64,000 bases of DNA, from the NCBI GenBank assembly GCA_949361645.1, contig OX442417.1, forward strand, positions 16,153,427-16,217,426, given 5' to 3'. This document shows positions 11,734 to 25,000 of this stretch, piece after piece. The translations under genes and the position numbers were made by a program. The notes below the pieces were generated by a model. It saw only the letters and a list, made by a program, of their open reading frames with translations, ran no database searches and was not told the DNA's origin. This stretch comes from Spongilla lacustris. Taxonomy: Eukaryota > Porifera > Demospongiae > Spongillida > Spongillidae. How positions within the stretch are numbered: position 1 is the first letter of the stretch; every line of letters begins with the position of its first letter.

Positions 11734-14700
11734 ATGTTTCATTTTGAAAGTTGTGAAAATACACCAGTGGAAGGTGGTCGAGGTGGTCTGGTGGAGGTAG
11801 AGGGTAGGGTTGTGTGGGGAGGAGAAGGAGTGTACAGGTTAGATGATAAGGATAAATGGAAGAGATGGACTAATGATGTTGTGTATGGGGCCACATTAGG
11901 TGTGTGTGGTGGAAGCTTAGTGGCCGTGGGGGGTAGGAAGAATGGTGTGCGTAGTAAGAAGGTGATGGTGTGGAGAAGAGGGAGGTGGTCCCTCATGTCA
12001 GACATGTTGGTAGGGTGTGAGAGGTCCTGTGTAGTTAGTGTTGGTGGAGGTGGTCTGGTGGTGATGGGAGGGGAAGGTGAAAGGGGCACCTTGGCTGATG
12101 TTCAGGTGTTTGATGGAAAGACACAGACCTGGCACTTTGGACCATCACTACCTAAGCCATGTTGGACCATGTCAGCAGTGGTCCATGGAGACCTGGTCTT
12201 CATGATGGGAGGTTGGGGCATGGCCACAGCTGTGTGGTGTGCCAACATCAATGACCTGGTGAGCCACTGAGCATTGTGTAACATCTCTGTCCCTTTGTTT
12301 AGTGTGTGTGTAGCTGACCCGTGGGACACACACACCACGCACCTAATGCGTGGACGCTTCCTGCAACACATGCACGCTCAGCGTGGTCCTACACACACGC
12401 ACACGTGTGCACACACGTCGCGCGCGTCCATGTACATTAATGTGCATCCTCACACACACACACACACACACACACAGATTGCTGTACAATCACAAGAAGA
12501 CACACTGCAATCTACCTGGAGAGAGCTACCAGATGTACCATACAGTGGTTCAGCTGTATGTGTGGTTGATGGTGTGCTCCTTGCCATTGGAGGCTCAGAT
12601 GGACCAAAGGATACCACTGCCATCTATGCCCTCCACCCTGTTGATCAGAAGTGGCAGCATATCGGAGACATGCCATTTGAGTGTTCTTATGTAGACACTC
12701 TACTATTGTCAGGAGGAAGGCTGTTGGTGGTTGATGGGGTCAGTCAGAGGGTCTTGAGGGTCACTGTGGAAGGTAAGCCATGCAATTGCTATGGTCAGTA
12801 CTACTAACCAGACTATTTTCAGGTCTGGCTATGGTCTTCCCTAGTCCTTTGAACACAGTGAAGACAGATGACAGGTGTGTGAATTAATGGTTGGAGTGTG
12901 CCTGTGGGTGTTTTGATGGTGGTGATGTGCACTAGAGTACACATGGTATGTTTGGAAATACAAACTTTACAAAATTGCACATATATGTAGGAACACTTCC
13001 TCACTTCCCTAAGAGGTGGAGTTATGTCATTAGGATCACCTCCCCAAATTTCCCTTAGGTAGGGAGGTATCCTTAGTACACATCCAAATGCATCACTAGG
13101 GTGAGGGTTCCCAACTCATTCCCCTCAGATAGGTCACACCAGGGTGAGGGTAACACACCCTTATGTAGAGGTACCTGACCATAGTGATGCATCAATGTGT
13201 GCTAAGGACACCTTTTACATATCTGCCTCATTCAGGAGGCTGTATGAGGAGGCCATGACCAAGGGATATGGGGAAACTTCAGTGACCAAGTGTCTCATCC
13301 TTGGAGCTGCTGGTGTTGGCAAGACTCACCTCAAACACCTCCTTCTCAAGAAGGACCATCCAAAGCAACGTGTCAGTACAGGACTGGCTGACAACCCTGT
13401 TAGAGCCATCTCCTTCACACTGGCTGGTGTGGGTGGACAAGAGGAGGATGACTGGTTTGTGGTTGAAGATGACCAGGCACTGATGAGTGTTATTGGAGGA
13501 ACCCTCCCAAAGATGGCCATAGACCCTTCCAATGTACCCAGTGATGGAGCTGTTGGTCCCACCCCTGCTGGTGTGAACATCACTAAGGACACCACCCAGC
13601 CTGAACAGAGCAGGACTGCAGATATAGAGGATGAGCTGGTTCATCACATCAACCAATCCTCAGGTAAGAGCAGCAGGCCTTGTTATTTGCTTGTTTAACC
13701 CTAAATCTCCCTCTTTAGACAACAGGAAGCTGTTTGGTGTGAAGTGGATCCAGTTCATTGACAGTGGTGGTCTGCTGCAATACCATGACATCCTTCCATT
13801 GTTCATCCAAGATCCCATGGTAACAATATTTGTACTGAAGCTGTCCGAAGAGCTATCACATCACCCCACCATTGAGTACTATGGAGAAAATGGCAAGCCT
13901 GTTGGTAAACCATATCGATCATCTCTCTCTCATAAACAGATCCTTCAACACTGTCTTGGGGCAATTCACTCCCAGGATGCTCATCCTCTGATCATTGTCG
14001 TGGGAACACATCGGGATGCCTTACGTTGGAGGTTTTGGAAGGAATCAATGGAAGAGAAGAACAAACAACTCAAGGCATTACTGGACCCCACCCACTTTGA
14101 TGTGCTTAACTGTGGAGAAGGGCTGATATTTGCTGTGAATGGCCTTTCCCCTGAAGATGTGGACAGACATGTTGCCCAGGTACTTAGGAAGCAAATCATA
14201 TCAATGTCACCTCAGCAGTTAATAAAGATGCCTATAGCATGGTTTGGGCTGGAGGTTGTTCTCCGAAGGTCTTCCCATGATGGTGTCTTGAGTCTTTTAG
14301 AATGTCAGGTGTCTGCTAAAAGGTTTCACATCGAAGGAGATGCATTCTCTGCTGCCTTGCACCATCTTGTCAAACACAATGTGTTCTTATATTACCCCGA
14401 GGTTCTTCCCCAGACAGTGTTCTGTGACCCCCAGGTAGTCCTCACCAAGGTGACTGAACTAGTGCTGTACCACCACAAGCTGAGTGATGGGGGTGTGACA
14501 GTTACAGGTGACCTGGTCATGTTCAGGGACCATGGCCTGTTGTCAGTGGAGCTACTGAGGAAGTTTCCAAAGCACTACAAAGATAGTCTGTTTACTCCAC
14601 AAGATCTAGTGAAGTTGCTGGTGAGTCGTGGTGCCATAGCTATGATCAGAGATGGTGAGTACTTGATGCCTGCTCTGCTGCCCCACCTGGACTCCACCCA

Positions 14701-15618
14701 AGTGTCCAAGTACCTTGAAAGAGGTGCCTTCCTGATGATTAGGTTCCCCCATGGCTATATTCCTAGTGGTCTGTTTTGCTGTCTTGTGGCCCTTCTACTT
14801 TCATCTTCTTGGAAGGTGTGCATGGATAGGGGCAAGCCGTTGTGTCTGTATCGCAACTGCATCAGATTAGGCCAAATGAAGTTCTCAGAAATTGTGACCC
14901 TTGTTGACATGTTCTCCTATATAGTAGTGCACGTTGAAGAGGCTTCAAGTGTGGTGTGTAGGGAGATAAGAGGTCTTGTCCACAGTGGTATCAAGAGTGC
15001 CTGTAGTGTGCTCAAGTACCATAATGTCCAGTTAGAAGATGCCTTCATGTGTGCAGGAGTCCGTTGTACCTCAGACCCTCCTCATGTAGCTGTAGTGGTG
15101 TGTTCAAGGTCAGCATACAAGTGGAAGTGTACCATTTTAGAAGACCAGAATGGTGACCTGAGTGAGGACCAGCTAATGTGGTTGGGTGGAAAAATTAGAT
15201 TTGTGCAAACAGACCAAAAGCTCAGTACAACAGGTGGGTGATGTGTGTGGTAGTACCATTTGACCACCATCTGTTCCATCTCTGTACAGTTCCTTTGTCC
15301 CTGGACAGTGAACCATCATTACCACACCTCATGGACAGGGTAGCAGCTGTGATTCCTCACAAGTTTGAGACAGTTGGACTTCAGCTTGGCCTCACACTAG
15401 GTGAGCTTCAAGTGATAGGTCCACACCATCCAAGCCTGGAGGACCACCACAGAGCATATGTTGAGATGTTTGGTGTGTGGAGGAGACGTGGGTCACCTCC
15501 TTACACATGGAGGACAATCGTTGGTGTGTTGAGGTGTGCTAGTGTTGGTGAAGTCCTGTTATCTGAACAGTTAACCTCCTGGATCATAGAGGGATCAGGT
15601 GATCCCGTGAAGGTGTGA
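11734..15618 (+). CDS. ROCO-family GTPase: Kelch - Roc - COR - death domain
   Basis: Five coding blocks, 11734-12258, 12478-12772, 13169-13663, 13719-15233 and 15290-15618, join at GT-AG introns with consistent phases into an uninterrupted 1052-residue frame. The N-terminus is a Kelch-type beta-propeller (repeated V-V-x-GG motifs such as LVVMGGEGE, GVLLAIGGSDG). A Roc GTPase follows with P-loop GAAGVGKTHL, switch region DSGGLLQYHD and NKxD-like GTHRD. The COR domain starts near QLIKMPIAWFGLE. The last exon is death-like (VGLQLGLTLGELQVI, then a W-rich end). Roc-COR proteins are GTP-dependent signalling scaffolds; DAPK1 also pairs Roc-COR with a death domain. Role in cell death or innate signalling is inferred. 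The start is the first ATG after an AG acceptor at 11724; a further 5' exon is possible. It converges on COPS2. Confidence 0.88.
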
Positions 15619-15941
15619 ACAAATGTACTCTCATTTTGTGTGGACTGTTTTTTGTATACATTGTATTGCTTGTAACTTAGCGGTGAACATATACTTGTAT
15701 ATTATATGTGTAGGTTGGATTTGTGTGTGTGCGTGTGTGTACAGTCTCCTGGGTAGTTCACTTTGGTATGTGATGTACATATAGCCACTGAGTAGGGTCA
15801 CTCCATTCCAAGGCAGAATGGGAAGCCAATCAAATATCCAATGGGGCAATGATAATTATTTTTATCAGTTTTGTTTTCTTTTAATAACTGCAAACATGTC
15901 AACAGAACAACAGTGTACCACACGTAGAGTTTGGGTCTGGG
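15619..15941. other. Short convergent intergenic region
   Basis: This 323-bp gap separates the stop codons of the plus-strand ROCO gene and the minus-strand COPS2. It presumably holds both polyadenylation regions. A TG-rich patch lies near 15720-15740. Nothing else was recognised. Confidence 0.6.
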
Positions 15942-16890
15942 TCATACCACTCTGCCTATAATGTTTGAATGGAGGGTCTGAAGCTGTTGGGCCCATTTGA
16001 CCATAGCCTGGTACCTGCAGTGGATATAGAAGCTCATACAACCTTCACTTTAGGATCATAACACAATATACACCAAACATTTGAACAGCTACATGGGAGG
16101 ACATAAGATACCAAAGCTTGCATCACTGCACGCACCTGGCCCCTCTTCCTGATCACATGCCTTACCTGGCCACTCCCCCTGATCACATGCTTACCTGGCC
16201 CCTCCCCCTGATCACATGCCTTACCTGGCCCCTCCCCCTGATAACATGACTCACCTGGCCCCTCCCCCTGATCACATGACTTACCTGGTCCCTCCCTGTG
16301 GCTCCTGGTCCAGTTCCATTATTTGGTTCACCTGGTCAATCCTGCCATTAATGGATTTGTCCAGTATACAGGACACCAACAAAGCCTCCACCTCGGCTGC
16401 ATCAATACCCAGCTCCTGGGGGAAGGGGAGGAGAGGATCAAAGATGGCTACCAGGGGGAGGCAGAGGGGTTACCTGGGAGACGAAGGATATCCTCACACG
16501 TGTGTAAGGTCTGATCAGCTTGATGAGGACTTGTGTCCTTATGTTCCTGAGGAGCTCCTCGATGTGCTCTCTGATGAACTGGTCCTCCATGATGGCAGCT
16601 CTGTGGGGGTGGGGGGGTGTATGTGTGATGTGTGTGGTATGTGTGCATATATGTAGTGTGTGCATGTGTGTGTGGTGCATGTGGGCATGTATGTGGTGTG
16701 TGTGTGGGTGGATGTGGTTTACATTATCACATCTGACCCCCACAGCCCCCCCCCTCCCCCCCCTACACACTCTCCATACACACCTGTGGGCACTCGGAAT
16801 CTTCTCAAACTCCACAATATCGTCATTTTGATAAGCACTGATCAGACTGGTCATAGCCTTGATCTCGGGGTTGTTCTTATAAGGTTTGGT
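15942..16890 (-). CDS. COPS2: COP9 signalosome subunit 2 (CSN2), C-terminal exons
   Basis: CSN2 is a core PCI-domain subunit of the COP9 signalosome, which removes NEDD8 from cullins. Four minus-strand exons, 16890-16784, 16600-16474, 16415-16285 and 16014-15942, join in phase. They encode [20 protein letters not shown], then [20 protein letters not shown] (almost identical to animal CSN2), then [13 protein letters not shown]...[13 protein letters not shown], and a short last exon ending HSNIIGRVV and a stop. Together they cover the PCI winged-helix region and the C-terminal helix. The earlier, larger part of CSN2 is not found between 16891 and about 19 kb. Either a long intron follows or this copy is 5'-truncated. 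The last exon is more diverged than the rest but sits at the expected length. Confidence 0.93.
16140..16284. repeat. 30-bp minisatellite that repeats the COPS2 5' splice site
   Basis: On the minus strand the donor after exon 16415-16285 is CAG|GTAAGT. The following 145 bp repeats a 29-30-bp unit about five times, and each unit rebuilds 'ggccagGTAAG' or 'ggccagGTGAG'. The array is therefore a ladder of candidate splice donors. Using any distal donor would add an in-frame TAA at once. Confidence 0.85.
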
Positions 16891-18509
16891 CTGGGGAGGA
16901 GGGGTATGTAGAACAATATGGGGCATACATTCATCCCATAACCAGAAGCACCTCCTACATAACTACAAAACCAACACCTAAAAGCCACCTCAACATCACT
17001 CTGTTCAGCTATCAGTGCGTGACGACTAGATGCTGGTGGAGCATTAAGCCATTGGCAGATGCTCACATGCATATTTATCCCAATAATTCATGTCTTCAGG
17101 AGCCATGACTTGAAGGAAACTCTTTGGCTTGAATGGGTGACCTTCTCACCCTCAAAGGTTGTAAAGTCGCAGAGAGAAAAGGCCCCTGTGTTGGTGCAAC
17201 ACAAATGTAAGATACGTAAATAAGAAAAATAAAACACTTTGTTAACTACAGTGTGCAGGAAATTCACCCCAAATGGAAACATGTCACTTGTAAGGGCAGT
17301 CTTAGTGAAGAGGAACAATGGATGTTTTTGTATGCCCTTCATTCTTCATAAATTTAAAAAATTTAATTTTAAAAATTAATACTGCCGACGTTAATCATAT
17401 CAGTGGCCTGCTTTGTACTGTTCATTACATTTATTAAAACTGAATAATTATTATAACTACTATACATACATTACACGGCTGTTTTGGTCGTGACTTTAGG
17501 CTTTAAAATCTCCACCACAATGATTTGATCAGTCATGAATTACGGTATTTCCAACTTATTTTGGACTCGAAGCTCATTAACAAACACCTAACATCGGAGA
17601 CAGTTTATTCACTACCTTTTACGTTTTAGCGGAACACAGAATTTTATAAGTTTGAGCACACACTTAAATTTTTACGGTAGGGATAATTAATTAACAACAC
17701 ATCATTTGATGCAAAAGGCAATAGTACAATCAATAATTCACAGCTCCTCTCAAGAGTAGTCAATCTATAGTATTTTTTAAAAAGTAGGTGCTTCTTATAA
17801 AAAGCAAATGAAAGAGCAATTGTTGGTCGGCCACACCACGTATCAAGACCTGTGTGTGACGCGTCTACAGTGACATGGTTTCAGCAGCACAAACTTCTAT
17901 CAGATAGCAAGATGTGTCCAAAATGTGGTAGTGCCATTGAATGCATCATGTAAAGGGGAAGGATGTGACCCCGAAAAGGTTGCAGGAAGGAAATTGAACT
18001 GCATTCAGGGACTTTTTTCGAAGGTACGGAACATGATATGAGTATGTTAGATACAGTAACCATAGGCTTTAATAATTGTACGTCTAACAGGAAGTAAATT
18101 GAAACCATACTCAGAATGATTGTGTATCAATGGTCACGATTAAATCATCTCTAGGACTAGGACAAATGAAGGATGAAGTTGAAGTAAAGTTGTATAGTTG
18201 TGCGCATAATAATGTAGACGTTTTTATTGCACCTAACAGGTTGCTTTCCAAACTGCTCAATGTGGATTGGGTACTTGATTGACCATCCAGCTGTCATTGG
18301 AGGACAGGATGTAGAAATCGAAATAGATGAAAGTTAAGTTGATTCTCCAGCACATTGCAGAACAATATTCTGTGTATTGTTGATTATTGATTGTACTGTT
18401 GCCTTATGCATCAGCGAACGTGGTGTTAATTTTGTTAATTGATTATTCGTACCCGTGAGTTCATTACATAGTGGGTCTGGGAACGAGACCACTGCCCGAC
18501 GGACCGACG
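16891..18509. other. No gene recognised
   Basis: I searched the minus strand here for upstream COPS2 exons and found none. At 18471-18493 'gtgggtctgggaacgagac' resembles the inverted Mutator-like terminus seen at 52325-52343. The rest is AT-rich unique DNA. Confidence 0.5.
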
Positions 18510-18762
18510 TGGTACCACTATGTGTTATGTCCTGGTACCACTATGTGTTATGTCACTGGTACCACTATGTGTTATGTCCTGGTACCGCTATGTGTTATGT
18601 CCTGGTACCACTATGTGTTATGTCACTGGTACCACTATGTGTTATGTCCTGGTACCATTATGTGTTATGTCACTGGTACCACTATGTGTTATGTCACTGG
18701 TACCACTATGTGTTATGTCCTGGTACCACTATGTGTTATGTCCCGGTACCACTGTCCATTGG
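18510..18762. repeat. 23-bp minisatellite, about 11 units
   Basis: Near-identical units of 'tggtaccactatgtgttatg' plus a 'tcc' or 'tcac' spacer repeat across the region. The alternation of 'tcc' and 'tcac' spacers gives higher-order structure. All frames are open because the unit lacks stops in several phases, so long frames here (reading WYHYVLC) are repeat translations and not genes. Confidence 0.9.
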
Positions 18763-19796
18763 TCAGAAATAGCTAGGCCTTTCTTTTTCACATACAAGCC
18801 AGTAAACCTGCAGGCAAGCCCACACAAGCCAATCTCCATACAGAAGGTACTCTACATGCAATCACTTCCCTCCCCCACTGAACATTGGCTAGCCAATCCT
18901 GGTACAAGTGCTACGTTTAGGGCAGGTCCATGGGGCCACCTAAGGCACACATGTCCCTGGTCAGTTCCATATCTGGATTACCTCCAGTACCTGTGTATGT
19001 AGCCACGCCCATCACTTGCCTAACTTTATACATGTATCCTGCTGGTGTCTGGTGGAAATTAGTGATATATATTTAGTGTATTAGGTTAAATGGAGTTATC
19101 ATGCTGGGTTGGTGGATAATTGGGGGAATGCACGTGGCACATTCGGCATTCCATCCCATGCACCTCTCTACCATTCCCTCCCACCTTCCCATTCCTCCTA
19201 TATCATCCCCATTCCCTCCCGCCTCATCCCCATACTCCCATTCCATCCCACCTCTTTACCATTCCCTTCCCACTCCATCCCACCTCCTCCCCATCCCTCC
19301 CATACACACAGTGGTGGAGAAGGTGGAGCTCCTAACAGACAGGCTGAACACACTTCTAGCAGAGAGGGTCCTAGAGAGGATACCTGAGGTGCCCACCACC
19401 TGTACTGACCATGCCCATGGCCCCGCCTCTCATCCTGTGGCTGACCCCTTCCCTCATACTGTCATCCAATCCAGTCTGCAGTCCAGGGTGTGTGCATAAG
19501 GGAGTGCTTGTGTGAGGAGTGTGAAGGTGTGAGGAGTGTGAAGGTGGGTGCTTAGGATGGGTGATATCTTATGTTGGCATGGTAACATACCACTTGTGTG
19601 TCAATACATTACAGCCTTGTCACATGTGTACATGAGGTGATGGATCTGGGGTTATTCCTAAGATTGTACAATTGTTAATGGTAGAAACTGTCTGCAGTTT
19701 GTTGTTGTCTTTGTGTGTAGTGTTTTTATGTAGAGCTGCAAGCTTCCTTTTGTTTTTGTGTGTTTATGTGGTTGTTTGAATTTCTATTATGACCAG
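18763..19796. other. No gene recognised; one unexplained helical frame
   Basis: A plus-strand frame near 19313-19400 reads VEKVELLTDRLNTLLAERVL, which looks like a short amphipathic helix. It follows a pyrimidine-rich stretch (19150-19310) and a 'cacacag' that could be an acceptor. It could be an internal exon, but I do not recognise it. The rest is C/T-rich repeat or unique DNA. Confidence 0.35.
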
Positions 19797-20413
<617 letters not shown>

Positions 20414-21892
20414 GTGAGGTCTCGCCCCTAACTCATGGTGTCAACATGTGTACATGTATGGAGATGTGGGCTGATAAGATGAGGTCAGGCGGCTCCATTG
20501 TGTACTCTATGAACTGGCCACTGGAGCAGGCCGCCAACAGGCCTTCAATTGGATGAACTGGCTCTGCTATATGCTATATATTTGTATGCATTTGCAATAA
20601 TATTGAGTTCTGTGCCAGGCTAATAGTGATCACTTCAGGAGGTGATGTAAGCTACCAATGTGCCTCATCCCCAGACCCTGCCTTATTTCCAATCTCCTGA
20701 TCAAGTTCTTTCTGATTAGTGCACACCTGCCCCAAGTCCGCAGTGGGTGTGGGAGCCCCTGTTCCTCCTCTCCTCTGGTGGGTGTGGTAATGGTGGAGGA
20801 TGAAGTGGTGTGGGTGAGAGGAGGAGCAGATGGTATGTTTGTGGACTGCTTGACACTGCCTGGGGACTGGTCACCTTCAGTCAGGTTTGAAGAGGGAGTG
20901 AAGCTCAAACTGGGTTGGCAGTAACACTGCTCATGCCCTTTGCTGCACAGCCAGTGAATGTTAGTCACAGTCAGCATGGTGTTTAATCACCAGATATATT
21001 TCTAATTGTACAGTCTGCTGAAGTACACCACTAGATGCCAAGTTGTGCAAGGGGTGGGGAGGAGGGGAGGAGGATGATGGAGTGGGTAGCTGTACAGAGC
21101 TTACATGTTGAGCAGCCAGGAAGAAGTCTGAGACCAGGTCACTTCTTTTGATCTTGCTGTCTTGAGATACTGTCACATGCATCAAAATGGGATTACAGCA
21201 TATAGACGTGTTGCCATGGCTACTGCCATGGCAACACATAAGGGAGGTTTTTTAAATTGAGTAATGGTGTGTAATACGTCACGTGAGTTAACTCTACATA
21301 TACACCGAACGATCCACTGCGATCCATGTACATATTATAATACAGTAGCTAGAGATGCTGTTGAGCGCACGGTTAATAGGCTAGTGCCTACTATAGTTCT
21401 TGTTAGCCATTAGTGGAGCAAAATATCGCGGCTGAGCGATGTTCGTGTGCGGCACGGCTGCTGATTAAGGTGAGGGTGTACAACATAGCATTATCAAGGA
21501 CTGCGTTAGTTTTCCTTATTGGTTACAGTGCACGTAGTTAAAATACGCGGGGAAAAGCGAGGGTGAGGGCACTGAGGCGGCGGTAGGGGGGGGGGGGGGG
21601 GGGGGGGGGGGGCGGCGAGTCGGCGACGGGTGAGAGGCAAGAAGTTTACCCAAGTTAGCGATGAATTTTCTGCATGGAGTTTTAACCGCTCAAAATAGCA
21701 TTGGCCCTTGTCTTGTGCGTGTACCGGTATTGGTATTTTTTATTTTCATTTTGACCTCTTGAATTATATTCATCGAAGTGCTACATTGTATGAAATAATT
21801 AGCACGTGTAACATATGTAGGAAAACCTCGAATCCGTAGTAGTAGCAATGAATACTAATGACGGAACCCCAACTAGGAAAATGCCCTTTAAA
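20414..21892. other. Possible small exon, poly-G tract; no assigned gene
   Basis: At 20727-20924 a plus-strand frame reads SPLVGVVMVEDEVVWVRGG and ends KLKLGWQ-stop. It may be a last exon but I do not recognise it, and it does not match the pyruvate kinase C-terminus. A run of 27 G bases fills 21586-21612. Nothing else is supported. Confidence 0.4.
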
Positions 21893-22054
21893 TAGACCCT
21901 TCTCGCGTAAGATCAGGAATGTGATAGCAAGGATCAAGCTTTGAACTTAATTTGATTCATATCGCTGTGGCTGCCTCCGGATGCCGTTTTCACTTGGTTG
22001 TGGTTGCCTCCGGATGTGCTATCAAATTCCTCATCTCTAGGCGAGAAGGGTCTA
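21893..22054. mobile_element. MITE-like inverted-repeat element, 162 bp
   Basis: The left arm TAGACCCTTCTCGCG...AATGTGATAGCA is mirrored by TGCTATCA...GCGAGAAGGGTCTA on the right. The ends are bounded by TA, as for TA-target families (Tc1/mariner-like), but TA is too short to prove the family. Two direct copies of 'gcctccggatg' sit in the middle. Non-coding. Confidence 0.6.
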
Positions 22055-25000
22055 TTCCCCCCCTCCCCCCCCCCCCCTATGGCGGGTGATTAGTGCCATA
22101 AATAACGACATCTAAATAACCGTGCACGCAGCACACGAAACATCAAAACTTGTGCGCTGCACAGCACACGTAGGCGGCTTTACTGAGAATTACGGAGATT
22201 CGCAGTTACAAACTGTAACAGAAATGTTATAATCAAGCGTGTGCTATAAATAGAATAGATTGTTTCTATGGCCGATCCCATTGGCTCGTTAGATCGACGA
22301 AATAAAACCGATTTCTATGGCTCGTTGTTGCTTGTTTGCGTCAATCACCTACGTATACTGATACACTACTCTTCATTCATCGAATTAAAAGCCGTAAGCT
22401 AGGCTTAGTGGAAGAATGTATTTATAGCACAACAAAGCAGCTGGACCTCGATAAACGGAGTGCCTCCTTCCCGCCAAAGCGTGTATCGATTGGTTCATAT
22501 ATAAAGTATTATATACATGCTCAAGTCATAACGCTTATGGACGGCGGGTGCCCTCTCCTCTCTGTTCTAATTCAACGGTAAGACGTTTAACTAAGGCTAA
22601 GATCGTGCAGAGATCACCACCAACCATATTAATACAGAATAAAAACCCAGTTCTTCTCGATTGCCCGATGCTAGGAACATTCTCTGGAATGTGGTGTGCA
22701 TCGTCTAATTCGACAGTACGTAGGACCGATATGTTCTTTGCATCAGTTTAACTAAGCTCGTGCAGAGATCCCCACCAACAATACTAACAAGAGAATTCAA
22801 AAATGGAAAACACTCAACAACATTATACTTTAAACTAATTCATATATCAGTGGACAAGCAGTGCTGGTTAATAGTTGAAGGAGCTGCAAAGGGGAAATGA
22901 GGACATGATTACCATCTGTTGTACAAGATAGCCCCCTGCCACTGTGATCTGCACTGTTCTTCCTTTCCATTCCCTCCTCCCCAGACTTCTACTTTTTGGG
23001 GACATACTAGAACACACAATCATTGGAGCTGATGAGTGGCAATTACCACTAAAGATGCAGCTTTATTTTACTCAGATGTCCAATAAATGTTATGCATACC
23101 AGAGACAGTATTAAAATTAAATAATAACTCCAATTAAAACATACCATTTTTAGAGGCATCCAAAGCTCAATCTTTTCCCTGAATTTTAAAAACATGAACT
23201 TGGCAGAATTTATTAATAAATTCAAACTACTAAGTCCTGATACAATGGCCCCTAAATCAAGTACATTGTGAAAATTAAAAATTCAAGACTTCAATCTTGA
23301 ATAACTTCTAAATGGAAGCAGTTAATTAAGTAATAATTGAATAACTGAATATTTAATAGCTAACTTCAGTCTGTGTGTTTTATCATAACATTCACAAGAG
23401 AAAAAAATTACTAAAGCCATAAGTGAATTGATTGATGGCACGAAAATCAAACCCAAACATTTGCCATAGAATGCTTGCACACAAGATCAAGCATTAAACT
23501 TTCTAATCTCTTTATATCTCCAATGCTTTATACCCCTGACTCAAGCTGAAGGTTTTAAATTATTCGTGAGACACAATCATTGCAGTGTTGATGAAAATTA
23601 GCTTGTTTGGATAGTGATATGTGTCAGGGTTGTTGTGAAGAATGATGACATCATTACATCGTGAAACCAACACAGCATACCAAAAACAGGGCACTTCATC
23701 CTGTTTGAATTTCCCCAAAAACGAGCATGCTCATATAATTAATTCACTTGTGGTGCATGGATCTCCCACGTCTGAGCGAGTGATCAAATTGAACGCACGC
23801 CATTAACAGCACCCCCACTTTTTTACAATCAGCAGCCACCCCCCCCCCCCCCCCCCCCAAAAAAAACCTGGCCGATACCGCCTGTGCTCAAATTGTTTAT
23901 CAGCGGACTTTTTGAAATGCGAGAAACACACTGAATCAATGTTCAATCATGTATGATTTTGTCTTGGCTCGCGACGTTGGGTTGATTGATCAGTGAGGAG
24001 TATAATTATAAGTATATATATTTTATTTAGAATCCGACAAGTCTTAATCTGCCCTTGCAAATTACTAATACAGGCAATTTGCCGAACTGAAATAGAATGT
24101 ACCGACAGTTGGCATTTCCAATGACAAATAGGTGACTGAAGATGTCAGAATGATTGACCAAGTGCTTATGCATACCGAGCGCAATTTCAGTCCGTCAATT
24201 AGCTGGTCTATAATTAGGTCTTATAGGACATAACAATATGGTGCATTGCAACAGCTTGAACAAGGCTCTTTGCATTGAGTTTACCTTTTGAAAATATTCC
24301 ACACACTGTTAACTGAACTGTGTACTTCCTGTACATTGAAGAATCAACTGTGCCCACATTTAGAATCTGCAAAAAAAGAGTTAGTGGTGACTTCTGTTAT
24401 ACAATGTGTTTCAAAAGTCCTGCAAGTGTTTTATTGGCACATATTTATTGCCTTAGATTTAATAGAAACAATCCCAAATTTTGATTATCAATCAAAATTG
24501 AAAAATGCCTATACCAAAAGCATAAAAATTTCACAGTTAAAAGCAGTTTTATGTGCATTTAATTTTCACAATAAACTAAGGGCCAGTTAGTATCTAAGTT
24601 TACCCGAATTTCTAAATAGTATAAATAGTCTGGGGACCAGACCATATATGAGAATATAGGTCTGGTTGCGTTCCAAAGAAGGTTTTGGGTCAGAGGAATG
24701 TGATTATCCAGACTGAACTACTGCAGATAGCTGATTAATGTATACTTGTTTTCATTCATGTCATGCTTATTATGGGTATTTCTAAATATTTGGACTTAAA
24801 TATCTCCACTTGATTCTTTATGAGGGATATTGCATGTCTTGGAAGTTTCGTAAATCAAACAAAAACGGCAGTACAATTTTAAAAAGCCATTTCCCTCTGC
24901 ATGTGAGTAGCAACACAAAGGTGAAGTTTCCTGCCGTTAAACGTTGTACTGCGTCGTGCTGCTCATTAGTAGCTTTTCGCAAGTCTAATACATTTCTCTC

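Noticed and set aside
11739..12089. Minus-strand frame of 116 codons opposite the Kelch exon
   Set aside because: Proline/threonine-rich antisense shadow of a G-rich coding exon that joins in phase with the ROCO gene.
16458..16926. Single 162-codon minus-strand frame as one COPS2 exon
   Set aside because: The middle is intronic His/Thr repeat; splitting at GT-AG sites restores the CSN2 family sequence in phase.
18455..19002. Three overlapping frames of 101-160 codons with repeated WYHYVLC
   Set aside because: Minisatellite translation; open in several frames at once.
20630..20977. Minus-strand 115-codon frame
   Set aside because: Low-complexity Ser/Pro/Thr content and no domain; the plus strand offers an equally weak alternative.
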